From the NCBI GenBank assembly GCA_937899935.1, contig CALCOW010000104.1:1-19418 (forward strand): a stretch of DNA of 19,418 nt, given 5' to 3'. The notes beneath the pieces were generated by a model. That model saw only the letters and a program-made list of their open reading frames with translations, was not told where the DNA came from and ran no database searches. Source of the DNA: an uncultured Phycisphaerae bacterium. GTDB lineage: Bacteria > Planctomycetota > Phycisphaerae > Phycisphaerales > SM1A02. Positions 1 through 7,487 of the stretch are shown here, piece after piece. Numbering within the stretch: the stretch's first letter is position 1; each line of letters starts with the position of its first letter. The translations under genes and the position numbers were made by a program.

Positions 1-232
1 GTCCAGGGTGATGTGCATACACAAGGGGTTGGCCGGCGGTTTCTCGAAGTTCAGCTTTTAGCCCACACTCCTTAAGATCTTCAACAAGCCATTGGGCGCA
101 ATTTCTGGTGTCTTTATCAAATGCAGAGTCGGTTCCCACACTTGGAAATCGAAGTAGATCACACAGACGCTCTAAGCGAGCTTCACCGGTGGTTGAAAGA
201 TGATCTAAGACTGGCTTCGCATCATTGGACAT
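1..232 (-). CDS. M20-family metallopeptidase/dipeptidase, N-terminal part (cut by window edge)
   Basis: Only the first 77 codons lie in the window; the rest continues beyond base 1. The start ATG (complement of 230-232) has a good AGGAGA ribosome site (complement of 239-244) six bases upstream. The peptide opens with a helix, then a 'LLRFPSVGTDS' stretch, then 'CAQWLVEDLKECGLKAEL' and 'TAGQPLVYAHH'. This is the characteristic beginning of M20 dipeptidases (helix, FPSVST-type segment, adjacent helix, then 'GHPVVYAE'). Family members are two-zinc hydrolases that cleave dipeptides or deacylate amino acids, usually in the cytoplasm. The metal ligands lie beyond the fragment, so activity cannot be judged. 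It lies 156 bases downstream of the MauE-thioredoxin gene on the same strand and has its own ribosome site. The family call is fairly secure; the substrate is unknown. Confidence 0.75.
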   Translation of the reverse strand, partial: MSNDAKPVLDHLSTTGEARLERLCDLLRFPSVGTDSAFDKDTRNCAQWLVEDLKECGLKAELRETAGQPLVYAHHPG

Positions 233-388
233 AGTGACTCTCCTGGCCGGTGCATCGTGACGCTTCATGGGACGTAAATTGGTTCGGCATCCTACCACGC
301 AATCCGTACCACCTAGATTCTGATGCAGATCAGCAGCAGATTGTGGTCAAAACGGGCCGGCCATGGAAACGCTATGGAGCTTACGGAG

Positions 389-1516
389 TCAAGGAGCATC
401 AACCAAGCCAGCTTCCACATGCCAGGGAAGGCACTGGGGCTCGGTCGATTCTTCGGCCTCACTCACGCAGACAACTTTGCCGTTATTCAAGGCGATCACC
501 ATAGGTGGTTCAATCCACCAATCCGGGCCCACCGGTAGTTCAAGCATTTCACACCCATCACAAGGCATGTCCCAAACACCGGCCGTTGCAAAGCCATCGG
601 CACTTTCAGGGAAAGCGATCAGTGTTGTTGGAGCCACTGGTTCTCCATAAAAATGGTCCCAGATAAGCTCTTCACAGTGGTCACACGTCTTGCGGTAAAA
701 GACGATGTATCGTTTCCCTTTGTTAAGGTCTTTGGGCTTGACCGTCATGTATTTGTACAGATCGATTGACTGAAAAGGTTTGCCAACCCAAGCATCGGGA
801 TCATCCACGGAATAGAAACTTGGTAGTTGAATCAGATTTGTAGTGGGTTGGTTTGGTGCGACTGATGTGTTGTTTGCACTGCTTGATTGATTTGTGTCAG
901 TGACTTCAGATGATTGAGCCGTCGTCTGTGGTTCGACAGGACTGGTGGTCTCTACCATCCGTTGATTTGATGCCTTGACACCAAGTACACGGATATAAGT
1001 GAATCCAGCAATCAGTACGAAACAAGCGGCTACTACGGCCAATAAGTAAGCATTACTTTCGATAGGTTCCCTTCGCTGCCAAGTGAGTAGAACGGCAGCG
1101 AGAAGAGAGCCATCAATAATGAGCATGACCCAAGGAGGAATTGGCAAAGTGCCAAAACAACCGCAAGTTGTGACATTGCCTTGGAATATTTCTGCGAGCA
1201 GGATGATGCAGAACGCCACCAACATAAACACGGCCATTGGTCGGGCCCAGCGTGCAAAGAAAAACATGACTGCTACGGCAAAGAGCTCAAGGACGAGTAG
1301 CGTTGCCAGAAGCCAATGCGCATCAATTCCCAGATTCTTGTGGCCGAGATCCAGGATGGTTGGCGGAAGATTGGTTGGTGTCGCATGTGCAAGCTTAAAT
1401 ATGACTCCAGCCAGCACCCAACATGGAATAACAATCCGCGTCAGAATGATGCCCAGGGTCTTGCGGCGGCTGCGAGGACCTGGCTGAGATTCGTTCGTTG
1501 GGGTATTCGTCATCAT
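389..1516 (-). CDS. MauE/DoxX-like membrane protein fused to a periplasmic thioredoxin-like domain
   Basis: The 375-residue protein starts with two Met codons, and either could be used. About five membrane segments are visible (near 20-42, 66-88, 93-112, 127-145 and 155-175). A CGCFG motif at 118-122 is typical of MauE/DoxX redox-associated membrane proteins, which are thought to handle disulfide exchange across the membrane. A Ser/Thr/Gln/Pro-rich linker (about 190-230) leads to a soluble domain with a CDHC motif at 278-281 and a Pro-Pro (337-338) that could be the thioredoxin cis-proline. A second CxxC (CDGC, 319-322) and two further Cys (350, 362) follow. The simplest reading is that the membrane part passes electrons to or from its own tethered thioredoxin domain outside the cytoplasm. 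Partner substrates are unknown. The start lies at the left side of the divergent intergenic region shared with the polysaccharide locus. Domain calls are good; the role is inferred. Confidence 0.75.
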   Translation of the reverse strand: MMTNTPTNESQPGPRSRRKTLGIILTRIVIPCWVLAGVIFKLAHATPTNLPPTILDLGHKNLGIDAHWLLATLLVLELFAVAVMFFFARWARPMAVFMLVAFCIILLAEIFQGNVTTCGCFGTLPIPPWVMLIIDGSLLAAVLLTWQRREPIESNAYLLAVVAACFVLIAGFTYIRVLGVKASNQRMVETTSPVEPQTTAQSSEVTDTNQSSSANNTSVAPNQPTTNLIQLPSFYSVDDPDAWVGKPFQSIDLYKYMTVKPKDLNKGKRYIVFYRKTCDHCEELIWDHFYGEPVAPTTLIAFPESADGFATAGVWDMPCDGCEMLELPVGPDWWIEPPMVIALNNGKVVCVSEAEESTEPQCLPWHVEAGLVDAP

Positions 1517-1730
1517 GAGCTCCGATTCAGCGGACTTCGAAAAAGATCATTGGTCAACCTCCGCGAACTGGCAGGGCGTCCCTTTTTAGCTCAGCATTTA
1601 TCGGGAGGTCGGTGATTCTAGGATGAACGTCTCTGAGATGGATTTGATGCATAGCCCATTTGAGTCCTGCTGATTGAGCGTAATAGAGGGGTCCGATAAA
1701 AATGAAAGCACCTTTTTGGGGTCGTTAAAA

Positions 1731-1758
1731 TTGCATAGGGCAGGTGGAGGCCTATACA
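1731..1758 (+). promoter_or_regulatory. Candidate sigma70-type promoter for the polysaccharide operon
   Basis: TTGCAT (1731-1736) and TATACA (1753-1758) are separated by 16 bases, close to the sigma70 consensus for both boxes. Transcription from here would start near 1765 and give a leader of about 240 bases before the epimerase start at 2003. This is pattern matching by eye, and planctomycete promoters are poorly characterised. Confidence 0.35.
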
Positions 1759-1802
1759 TTACACATTGTCTCAGCAGTACTTGCTGCTTCAGGCATGGTG
1801 GA

Positions 1803-1839
1803 ACTGGGAATGATCCGATAGAGGGAGTCGGAACCCAGT
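1803..1839 (+). promoter_or_regulatory. Two-part hairpin in the presumed leader
   Basis: ACTGGG (1803-1808) can pair with CCCAGT (1834-1839). Inside it TCCGA (1814-1818) pairs with TCGGA (1828-1832), leaving an asymmetric internal bulge (five bases against one) and a nine-base purine-rich loop. No T-run follows, so it does not look like an intrinsic terminator. It could be a regulatory leader element, a processing site or chance. Confidence 0.35.
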
Positions 1840-1986
1840 GCAGCGGGCGAGGTCTGGTGGGGACCGCTTCTCGTTCGTGAATTTGTATGCGGGATCTCGA
1901 TCTGGCTTGGGAGGCTGGATCGGAGTAAGAGCGGTGCCCCCTCAGCGTATCGGCCCATTGGTGCAGCCCATCTGCCCTTATGGATC

Positions 1987-1994
1987 GGGAAGGA
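1987..1994 (+). promoter_or_regulatory. Ribosome binding site fixing the epimerase start
   Basis: GGGAAGGA lies eight bases before the ATG at 2003. The open frame extends upstream to 1838, but that upstream peptide is low in family resemblance and has no such site. Confidence 0.6.
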
Positions 1995-2002
1995 TACTTC
2001 AG

Positions 2003-2551
2003 ATGAGCCTCTCCCCCCAGAGTGTGCATCAATGTGATGCTCTTGGAGCAAGCGCGGTAAATCCGGCCGCGCCGCGGGTACACGAGGGTACTTGGTCGGA
2101 TGTTGAGCAGGCAGCTCGTTCTCTGGATGAGCCACTGCTGATGCCGATTACACCACATGCTGATGAACGTGGATGGTCATTGATGAATTGCATGGCGGGC
2201 GCCTTATCACCACAGGGTCAAATTAATTATTCATGTCAGTATCCAGGCATTGTTAAAGCTTGGCACAGACATGATCACCAAACGGACTTTTGGATCTGTT
2301 TGAACGGTCATCTCAAAGTTGGAGTCTGGCGAGAGTCAGATGGAGCGGCTTGGATCACGGTGCTAGGTCAAATGCGCCCTGCCGCTCTTATCATTCCTCC
2401 GCCACTCTGGCATGGTGCTGCTTGTGTTGGTTCTGAGCAAGCAGGGCTTCTTTATTACGTTACTGAAAAGTACAACCCAGTGGCGCCCGACGAGCATCGG
2501 CGGACATGGGATAGTGTGCAGGGATTTCCGTGGCAACCTCGCCACGGATAA
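2003..2551 (+). CDS. RmlC-like cupin, dTDP-4-dehydrorhamnose 3,5-epimerase family
   Basis: The ATG at 2003 is chosen because of the strong upstream ribosome site; it gives 182 residues, about the usual RmlC length. Family landmarks are present but diverged. 'ADERG' at 53-57 matches the RmlC 'D-x-RG' opening. 'GIVKAWHRH' at 82-90 sits where RmlC has 'GVxRGLHxQ', with His88 in the place of the catalytic base. 'PPLWHG' at 133-138 matches the second cupin histidine. 'YYVTEKYNP...RRTWDS' near 151-171 resembles the C-terminal Tyr/Asp region. The presumed reaction is C3/C5 epimerisation of a dTDP-4-keto-6-deoxy sugar, fitting RmlA and RmlB at the far end of the same gene run. The changed His-loop (WHRH for LHYQ) means substrate and number of epimerised carbons may differ from classical RmlC. 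It is the first gene of the locus. A non-catalytic cupin is the main alternative. Confidence 0.65.
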   Translation: MSLSPQSVHQCDALGASAVNPAAPRVHEGTWSDVEQAARSLDEPLLMPITPHADERGWSLMNCMAGALSPQGQINYSCQYPGIVKAWHRHDHQTDFWICLNGHLKVGVWRESDGAAWITVLGQMRPAALIIPPPLWHGAACVGSEQAGLLYYVTEKYNPVAPDEHRRTWDSVQGFPWQPRHG

Positions 2552-2585
2552 GGTTTTATTCGGGTTTCCGGGAGAAATTAAAATC

Positions 2586-3569
2586 GTGATACCGGGGATT
2601 TTCGTAGTCATGTTGGCGGGTCACATGCGCAGTTCTTTTTTGCGTGATGCGTTGGAAGTACCAACGGTCTTGCTACCACTGCGCCGGTCGGCGACGGTTC
2701 TCGAAGCATGGTTAGAAATTCTAGATGAAGCCTTCGTAAGTGAGGTTTGTATCGCTCTCAATTTAGGAAGCGACACGCACATAATTGATACAGCGATACG
2801 CTCAATTACGCGAAAAAGAGCCTTTCGATCAGTGGTTAAAACGGTTTTGGAGCCCGCGGCATGGCGAGGCCCAGGTGGTGTCATCCGAGATCTGACCTTG
2901 GATCTTGAACCAGACACCATTATCGTTGTTGTGGAAGGTAACAGCGCCCCAGTATCTTCCGCTCGAGACGTCATTTCAGCGGTACAGGGTGGCGCTGATG
3001 GCGCTGTTGGTGTCTGTGATTCTAATAGTCCTGCCGGCATTTCAGCTTTCCGTCGCGCTATCTTTGAGCAGGTACCCAAGATTGGATACTTCGATCTTAA
3101 AGAACAGTTGTTACCCGCACTACACGATAGTTCTTTCCAAGTTCGACCAGTCAGTGTGCTACGAGGTTCAAGTCGAATCCATGACCGAGTCTCATATTTA
3201 GAAGCGATTGGTCGAGAACTCTCCGTAGAGAATCAAGTTGTTACGTACTCAAAAGAACAAGCACAAACAGTGATTGCTGAGACAGCGGTGATCGATGGAA
3301 AATGTCTTATAGAGTCTGGTGTTTCAGTTGGTGATGAAGCAGTTGTGCATGACAGCGTGATTTTGCAAGGCGCGACGATCAACAAAGGCGCCGTGGTTGC
3401 TCGCTCAGTGGTAGGTCAAGGAGTGACCATTCAAGCGGGTTCACGTGTCGTTAATACAATTATTGGAAAACGTGGAATGGCGCCAAAGTCATCTCGAACA
3501 GAGTTAAGGCGTACCAAAGTTAATGCGCGTTCACAGCTGAAGCCGAATTCGGGGGCCACACAACTATGA
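2586..3569 (+). CDS. Degenerate nucleotidyltransferase-like protein with left-handed beta-helix tail
   Basis: The GTG at 2586 follows GGGAGA (2570-2575) by ten bases and gives 327 residues; an internal ATG at 2610 is an alternative. The start fits the 34-base gap after the epimerase. The order of segments resembles sugar-phosphate nucleotidyltransferases: an N-terminal beta strand (6-10), 'GPGGVIRDL' (95-103), a strand at 111-117 where the metal-binding Gly-Asp would be, 'SPAGISAF' (148-155), 'GYFDLKEQLLPALH' (167-180) and 'SYLEAIGREL' (203-212). Hexapeptide-type repeats follow at about 230-297. The signature GxGTRL loop is missing (it reads AGHMRSSF), and the Gly-Asp motif reads EGN. It is therefore probably not a working NDP-sugar synthase; a regulatory or scaffold role, or a changed reaction, is more likely. 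The stop overlaps the exosortase start as ATGA, implying translational coupling. The family call is by motif order only. Confidence 0.55.
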   Translation: MIPGIFVVMLAGHMRSSFLRDALEVPTVLLPLRRSATVLEAWLEILDEAFVSEVCIALNLGSDTHIIDTAIRSITRKRAFRSVVKTVLEPAAWRGPGGVIRDLTLDLEPDTIIVVVEGNSAPVSSARDVISAVQGGADGAVGVCDSNSPAGISAFRRAIFEQVPKIGYFDLKEQLLPALHDSSFQVRPVSVLRGSSRIHDRVSYLEAIGRELSVENQVVTYSKEQAQTVIAETAVIDGKCLIESGVSVGDEAVVHDSVILQGATINKGAVVARSVVGQGVTIQAGSRVVNTIIGKRGMAPKSSRTELRRTKVNARSQLKPNSGATQL

Positions 3570-4438
3570 ATGTTCGCCCTCGAAGAGCTTGGAGATGGTC
3601 AGATTGGGTGCTTTTATTCGGTCTGCTTATCTTTGCCATTATTTTGATGTGGCAGCCCTTGCTCGATATTGCCTCAATTGGCATCAATGACTCTGAGCAA
3701 TCCCACATTTTCCTCGCACCTCTTATTGCCATTTGGTTGCTGTGGTTGCGTCGTCCCCGACTGCGTCATGTGCTCTTTCAACCGAGTTTTATTGGGCCAA
3801 TGATTGTGTTACTTGGCTGGCTCATCTCTTGGTGGGGCTTCCAGTCAGGCATCCAGATCTATTGGCATGCGGGCAGTTTATTAGTGTTGGTCGGAATCAT
3901 TTTGTCCTTTACAGGGCTGATACCGGTATACCTGTTCGCGCCTGTATTCGGCGTCTTGTTGTTTGTGTTGCCGGTCCCTGGTGTGCTCCGGCACTCGCTT
4001 GCTCTTCCAATGCAAGAGTTTGCAACAGGTGTTTCATATTCCATATTGGAGTTGATAGGTGTCCCAGCAGTCAAGACGGGCAACGTGCTTGTTATTAATG
4101 GGCAATCTGTTGCTGTTGGTGAAGCATGTAATGGCATGCGTATGATCTTTGCACTCACACTTGTTGTGTATGCCTTTGCTTTCAGCACACCCTTTAAGCC
4201 AGTCACACGAGTCCTATTGCTTCTGATTAGTCCAATTATCGCAATATTGTGCAACATCATTCGATTGGTTCCGACCAGCCTGATATATGGATATGGCGAT
4301 CCAGATTTTGCTCATGACTTTCATGATATTGCTGGTTGGATCATGTTGCCGTTGGCGCTGCTCTTACTCGTGATGATGCTACGTACGCTGCGTTGGCTCG
4401 AATTCCCAGTAAATAGTTACCGATTGGCTAGTCAATGA
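3566..4438 (+). CDS. Exosortase/archaeosortase family membrane transpeptidase
   Basis: This 290-residue polytopic membrane protein has about eight hydrophobic segments. The exosortase catalytic triad is visible: Cys188 in 'GEACNGMRM', Arg233 in 'CNIIRL' and His253 in 'HDFHDIAGW'. Asn-Gly-Met replaces the common Ser-Gly-Leu after the Cys. Exosortases cleave proteins carrying a C-terminal tag (often PEP-CTERM) and are thought to transfer them to an envelope anchor or glycan; they usually sit in exopolysaccharide loci, as here. The start overlaps the previous stop by four bases (ATGA), and its own stop overlaps the next start in the same way. No tagged substrate is seen in this window. The family is certain from the triad and context; the subtype I cannot assign. 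Confidence 0.92.
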   Translation: MNVRPRRAWRWSDWVLLFGLLIFAIILMWQPLLDIASIGINDSEQSHIFLAPLIAIWLLWLRRPRLRHVLFQPSFIGPMIVLLGWLISWWGFQSGIQIYWHAGSLLVLVGIILSFTGLIPVYLFAPVFGVLLFVLPVPGVLRHSLALPMQEFATGVSYSILELIGVPAVKTGNVLVINGQSVAVGEACNGMRMIFALTLVVYAFAFSTPFKPVTRVLLLLISPIIAILCNIIRLVPTSLIYGYGDPDFAHDFHDIAGWIMLPLALLLLVMMLRTLRWLEFPVNSYRLASQ

Positions 4439-5190
4439 AACTACCACCCAGAGGGCATCTTCTGCAACGTATTCCAGTGTTCGCACCTGTGTGCACACTG
4501 TTCTTGCTTGTGTTGCTCGGACTGACCATTCCGACACATGTATCAATTGATGAAGAAGTCTTGATTCGAAGAGAAAAAATCCGTCAGACACTCGCTGAAG
4601 TACCATTTCGTATTGGGGGTGGTCGTTGGAATGGTATGGACGAAGAGATACCGCCCGATGCGCAACGATTACTCCGTTTTAATGGGGCTCTCAGTCGTCG
4701 CTATCGCGGTGAGGATGGCACGCAAGCGTCGGTCCTTCTCGTGCACTGCAGCGATGCTCGTGACATGCTCGGCCACTATCCACCCATTTGCTATCCGGCC
4801 AATGGCTGGGTGGTTACCTCACTGGGTGTGAATGAGCGTGAGAGTCTGACGCTGAAGCTGCCTGATGCGGAAGTGCCGGTACTGGTTTATCACTTCCGGA
4901 GGCGTGCTGAGGACGGTACAGAGCTTAGAGTCCGAATATTTGACACCTTTATTCTCCCAAATGGTGGCGTCACGCCCCATATTGGTGAGATTAATAGTTT
5001 GTCAGGTCGATATGCACTGGCAGTCCAGGGGGTCGCCCAGCTCCAGATATTGACCCCAGCAGAGATCAGTGAGGAAGTCGCGATTGAGGCGGCTCAAGAG
5101 TTGTTAGCCGGTATGCCAATGCTGCTGGCAGATTTGGGCGTCACGGATCAGACGCCAAGTTTGGGTGAAGGAGCGTTCGATGAGGAATGA
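4435..5190 (+). CDS. Exosortase-associated EpsI-family protein (DUF3485-like)
   Basis: The 251-residue protein has one N-terminal membrane segment (about 14-31) and the rest probably outside the cytoplasm. The EpsI hallmark 'GHYPPICYPANGW' at 113-125 (His114, Cys119) is clear. 'LLVHCSDARDM' just before it adds a second Cys. In other loci EpsI is either a separate protein next to the exosortase or its C-terminal domain; its biochemical role is not established, though the conserved His-Cys pair suggests an enzymatic or redox function. It is coupled to the exosortase by an ATGA overlap and overlaps the next gene's start by 11 bases. The acidic C-terminal tail (from about 212) is not part of the core family pattern. 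Confidence 0.88.
   Translation: MKLPPRGHLLQRIPVFAPVCTLFLLVLLGLTIPTHVSIDEEVLIRREKIRQTLAEVPFRIGGGRWNGMDEEIPPDAQRLLRFNGALSRRYRGEDGTQASVLLVHCSDARDMLGHYPPICYPANGWVVTSLGVNERESLTLKLPDAEVPVLVYHFRRRAEDGTELRVRIFDTFILPNGGVTPHIGEINSLSGRYALAVQGVAQLQILTPAEISEEVAIEAAQELLAGMPMLLADLGVTDQTPSLGEGAFDEE
5169..5174 (+). promoter_or_regulatory. Ribosome binding site fixing the Wzz/BY-kinase start
   Basis: AGGAG lies inside the last codons of the EpsI gene, about six bases before the ATG at 5180. It selects that ATG over the in-frame GTG at 5165, which has no site of its own. Confidence 0.55.
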
Positions 5191-7483
5191 CTACGACCAT
5201 TATTCAGACGCTGGTCATTCTTATGGCTCGCAAAACTGGAATGAGGCAGGGGCACAGTCAGACAATGATGGCCAAGTGTCAATGCTGGTGCTCCTGACTG
5301 ATCGGCTCAGTGGTCGATGGACATTGGCAATTTGTCTTGCGGTCGTGTTGGGTTTGGCGGGCTTAATTGTTGGTTGGTATCAGTCGGAAACCTTGTATCG
5401 CAGCGAGGCGTTAATTCGGATTGATCCACAAACAGAAGTAACACGCCAGGCACTTCCGGACCATAGCATTAAGTTCTATGGCCAATACCTAAAAACCCAG
5501 TCTGTGCTCATTAAGAGTCATCGGGTACTTGCCCATGCATTAACGATGGATGGGATAAGAGACAAACCCTACTTTCAAGGTGCCAACGGTCTCACCGTTC
5601 TACGAGATGGTCTTCAAGCAAGTACGAGCTCAGATACACAACTGATTCTGGTCAGCTTTACAGCGCCCACTGGCGTCCTCGCAGAAGCTGGCGTGAATGC
5701 TGTAGTACGTTCTTATAATGAACTTTACGGCCGAGCAGGTGTCATAGGAATGGGTCGAAAGATCCAGGATCTGCGCGACGACGTTGCGACTCAAGAACGT
5801 CGTCTCCGTCCGCTTGAATCCCAGATTGCGTCCATTCATGCTAAGTATCACACAAATGAACTTGGTGCACTCGTCATTGCGAGGCATCAGTTTGTCGAAG
5901 AGATCAAGACTCGTATTGAAGAAGCAGTTGCAATTCTTTCTGCACGAGAGCTGAGTGGTGCGGATCAAAATCGGGCAACCCAAGTGTTACCCACAGCATC
6001 TGAAAAAGAGCTTGAAAAATATGATGAACATCTCGCGAGTCTGCGAAGTGTGCTTGATAGTTCTACCGTCCACTTTGAGAGGATCAAAGATCGCTATCGC
6101 CCGGGTGCTCGTCAATACACTTGGGCTGAAGAACGATTAGCGAGTGCAAAAAAACTCTACGAACGGCAACTGAAGATTGTCCATGGAGAATGGATGGCTG
6201 ATAACGGAATTGACCAACATGGCTTTTCAACCGTCGGCATTCTTGAGAATCCTGAATTCGTAAAGTGGTCGCCAGAGCAACTCGCCGGTCAATTGGAACT
6301 TTGGAAAGCAGAGCTTTCTAAAGAAGAAGCTGCATCCGAAGCAGTCATGGAAGATGCTCGCGAGATCAACGATTTGTCGAGTTTGGTGGCAACGATCAGG
6401 GCAGATATTGCTACCACCAATGCGCGTATTCGGGCTCTCTCAGTTGAAGAAGATTCTATTGGTGGTCGCGTTGAAATACAGCTTGGTATTGTTCCTCTGA
6501 TCGCTGCGAGTGATAAGCGTGGCATGCGGGCGTTAACAGGATTGGTCGGAGGAGCATTCGTAGGATTCTTTATCGTCTTTCTCATTGGTTGTTTCGATCG
6601 TCGTACGACCACTGCCTACCATGTTGGTTCGAGCTCACTCAATATTGATGCCGGATGTCTCGGTGTACTGCCTGATCTCAACCAAGCAAGAGATGATGTT
6701 GATGGAGCTGACGTAGCTTCGCACTGTGTTCATCAAGTGCGTAATCAGATTGAAGCGATTCGAAATCCTCGTCAGGGATTTGTGGTCACCATTACGAGTC
6801 CATTCCAAGGAGACGGTAAAACGAGTGTCGTTATGTCACTCGGTTGGTCGTACGCAGCAGCTGGTTATCGTACGGTTGTCGTTGACTGTGATCTGGTGGG
6901 TCGCAGTATGACGCGACAGATGGGTCTTGTTGGAGCGCCTGGTGTGAAAGAAGTGATTCGATCTCACCATGTCAATGGCGAGATACGTGAACTCGATAAC
7001 AAAAACCTCAGCATCCTGCCAGTTGGAGTCGACCCAGCAGTTGGCCCAGAGAGCATACGTAAGTTAGATGTTGACGAGCTATTCAACTCTCTACGAAGTA
7101 TGTTTGATATTATCTTAGTTGATACTGGCCCAATAACCGGCAGTCTTGAGAGCACGCCTGTTTCAGTGGCTGCGGATGGCGTCATCATGGTCATCCGCAG
7201 TGGTGGCTCAAGAACCAGGCTTGAAGAGTGTCTGGGTGGATTGCAGCGGTATGGCGTCCGATATCTAGGAACGATCCTCAATTGTGCCCCTTATGACGAG
7301 TGTTACCGATATGTGTCGGAAGCGTCGCTATCGGCTGCTGCCGAAGCTCGTGGCGTTATTGAAGGCCAAGTAGAGGATGCAAGTTCGGTGTTAGCCACAA
7401 CAAAGAAGGAGCGGAGTCCGCTCATGTTGGCGATGGAAACAAGTAGTCGTTCTCGTGATGACGACGTCGGTAGCAAGGAATAA
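5180..7483 (+). CDS. Polysaccharide co-polymerase fused to bacterial tyrosine kinase (Wzz/BY-kinase)
   Basis: From the ATG at 5180 the protein is 767 residues. The order is a short polar N-terminus, a membrane segment at about 47-67, an extracytoplasmic Wzz-type region with long coiled-coil helices (about 190-430), a second membrane segment at about 451-471, then a cytoplasmic kinase domain. The kinase shows the EX2RX2R oligomerisation motif (525-531), a P-loop at 540-549 with Lys547, the Walker A' 'VVVDCD' at 566-571 and Walker B 'IILVDT' at 644-649. Such proteins control chain length and export of polysaccharide through cycles of autophosphorylation. The C-terminal tail lacks the usual tyrosine cluster: after residue 711 there is no Tyr, and the end is rich in Ser, Thr and acidic residues. 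It overlaps the EpsI gene by 11 bases. Confidence 0.9.
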   Translation: MRNDYDHYSDAGHSYGSQNWNEAGAQSDNDGQVSMLVLLTDRLSGRWTLAICLAVVLGLAGLIVGWYQSETLYRSEALIRIDPQTEVTRQALPDHSIKFYGQYLKTQSVLIKSHRVLAHALTMDGIRDKPYFQGANGLTVLRDGLQASTSSDTQLILVSFTAPTGVLAEAGVNAVVRSYNELYGRAGVIGMGRKIQDLRDDVATQERRLRPLESQIASIHAKYHTNELGALVIARHQFVEEIKTRIEEAVAILSARELSGADQNRATQVLPTASEKELEKYDEHLASLRSVLDSSTVHFERIKDRYRPGARQYTWAEERLASAKKLYERQLKIVHGEWMADNGIDQHGFSTVGILENPEFVKWSPEQLAGQLELWKAELSKEEAASEAVMEDAREINDLSSLVATIRADIATTNARIRALSVEEDSIGGRVEIQLGIVPLIAASDKRGMRALTGLVGGAFVGFFIVFLIGCFDRRTTTAYHVGSSSLNIDAGCLGVLPDLNQARDDVDGADVASHCVHQVRNQIEAIRNPRQGFVVTITSPFQGDGKTSVVMSLGWSYAAAGYRTVVVDCDLVGRSMTRQMGLVGAPGVKEVIRSHHVNGEIRELDNKNLSILPVGVDPAVGPESIRKLDVDELFNSLRSMFDIILVDTGPITGSLESTPVSVAADGVIMVIRSGGSRTRLEECLGGLQRYGVRYLGTILNCAPYDECYRYVSEASLSAAAEARGVIEGQVEDASSVLATTKKERSPLMLAMETSSRSRDDDVGSKE
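7475..7480 (+). promoter_or_regulatory. Ribosome binding site suggesting a GTG start for the sugar transferase
   Basis: AAGGAA ends seven bases before GTG 7488, and the previous gene's TAA (7481-7483) falls in the spacer. Upstream in-frame starts (GTG 7455, ATG 7458) have no comparable site. Confidence 0.5.
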
Positions 7484-7487
7484 ACAA

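Larger units (their letters stand above)
1517..2002. other. Intergenic region between divergent genes, with a long presumed 5' leader
   Basis: These 486 bases separate the minus-strand MauE-thioredoxin gene from the first plus-strand polysaccharide gene. Open frames cross it on both strands, but none has family-like composition or a convincing ribosome site. It contains one plausible plus-strand promoter (1731-1758), a strong hairpin (1803-1839), a second GC-rich segment with several possible pairings (about 1842-1875), and the ribosome site at 1987-1994. I found no convincing minus-strand promoter and no riboswitch class I could name. Confidence 0.5.

Noticed and set aside
1083..1487. 134-codon plus-strand frame opposite the MauE-thioredoxin gene
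   Set aside because: It is antisense to clear membrane and CGCFG motifs and has no recognisable content of its own.
1838..2002. Upstream extension of the epimerase frame
   Set aside because: The extra 55 residues have no family resemblance, the segment carries leader structure, and the strong ribosome site points to 2003.
1753..2002. Possible c-di-GMP riboswitch in the leader
   Set aside because: The conserved core bases expected for the known classes could not be found; only generic hairpins are present.
1598..2158. 186-codon minus-strand open frame across the intergenic region
   Set aside because: It overlaps the well-supported epimerase start and the leader, has no ribosome site, and its peptide (many Arg, Ser, Pro) resembles no protein family.
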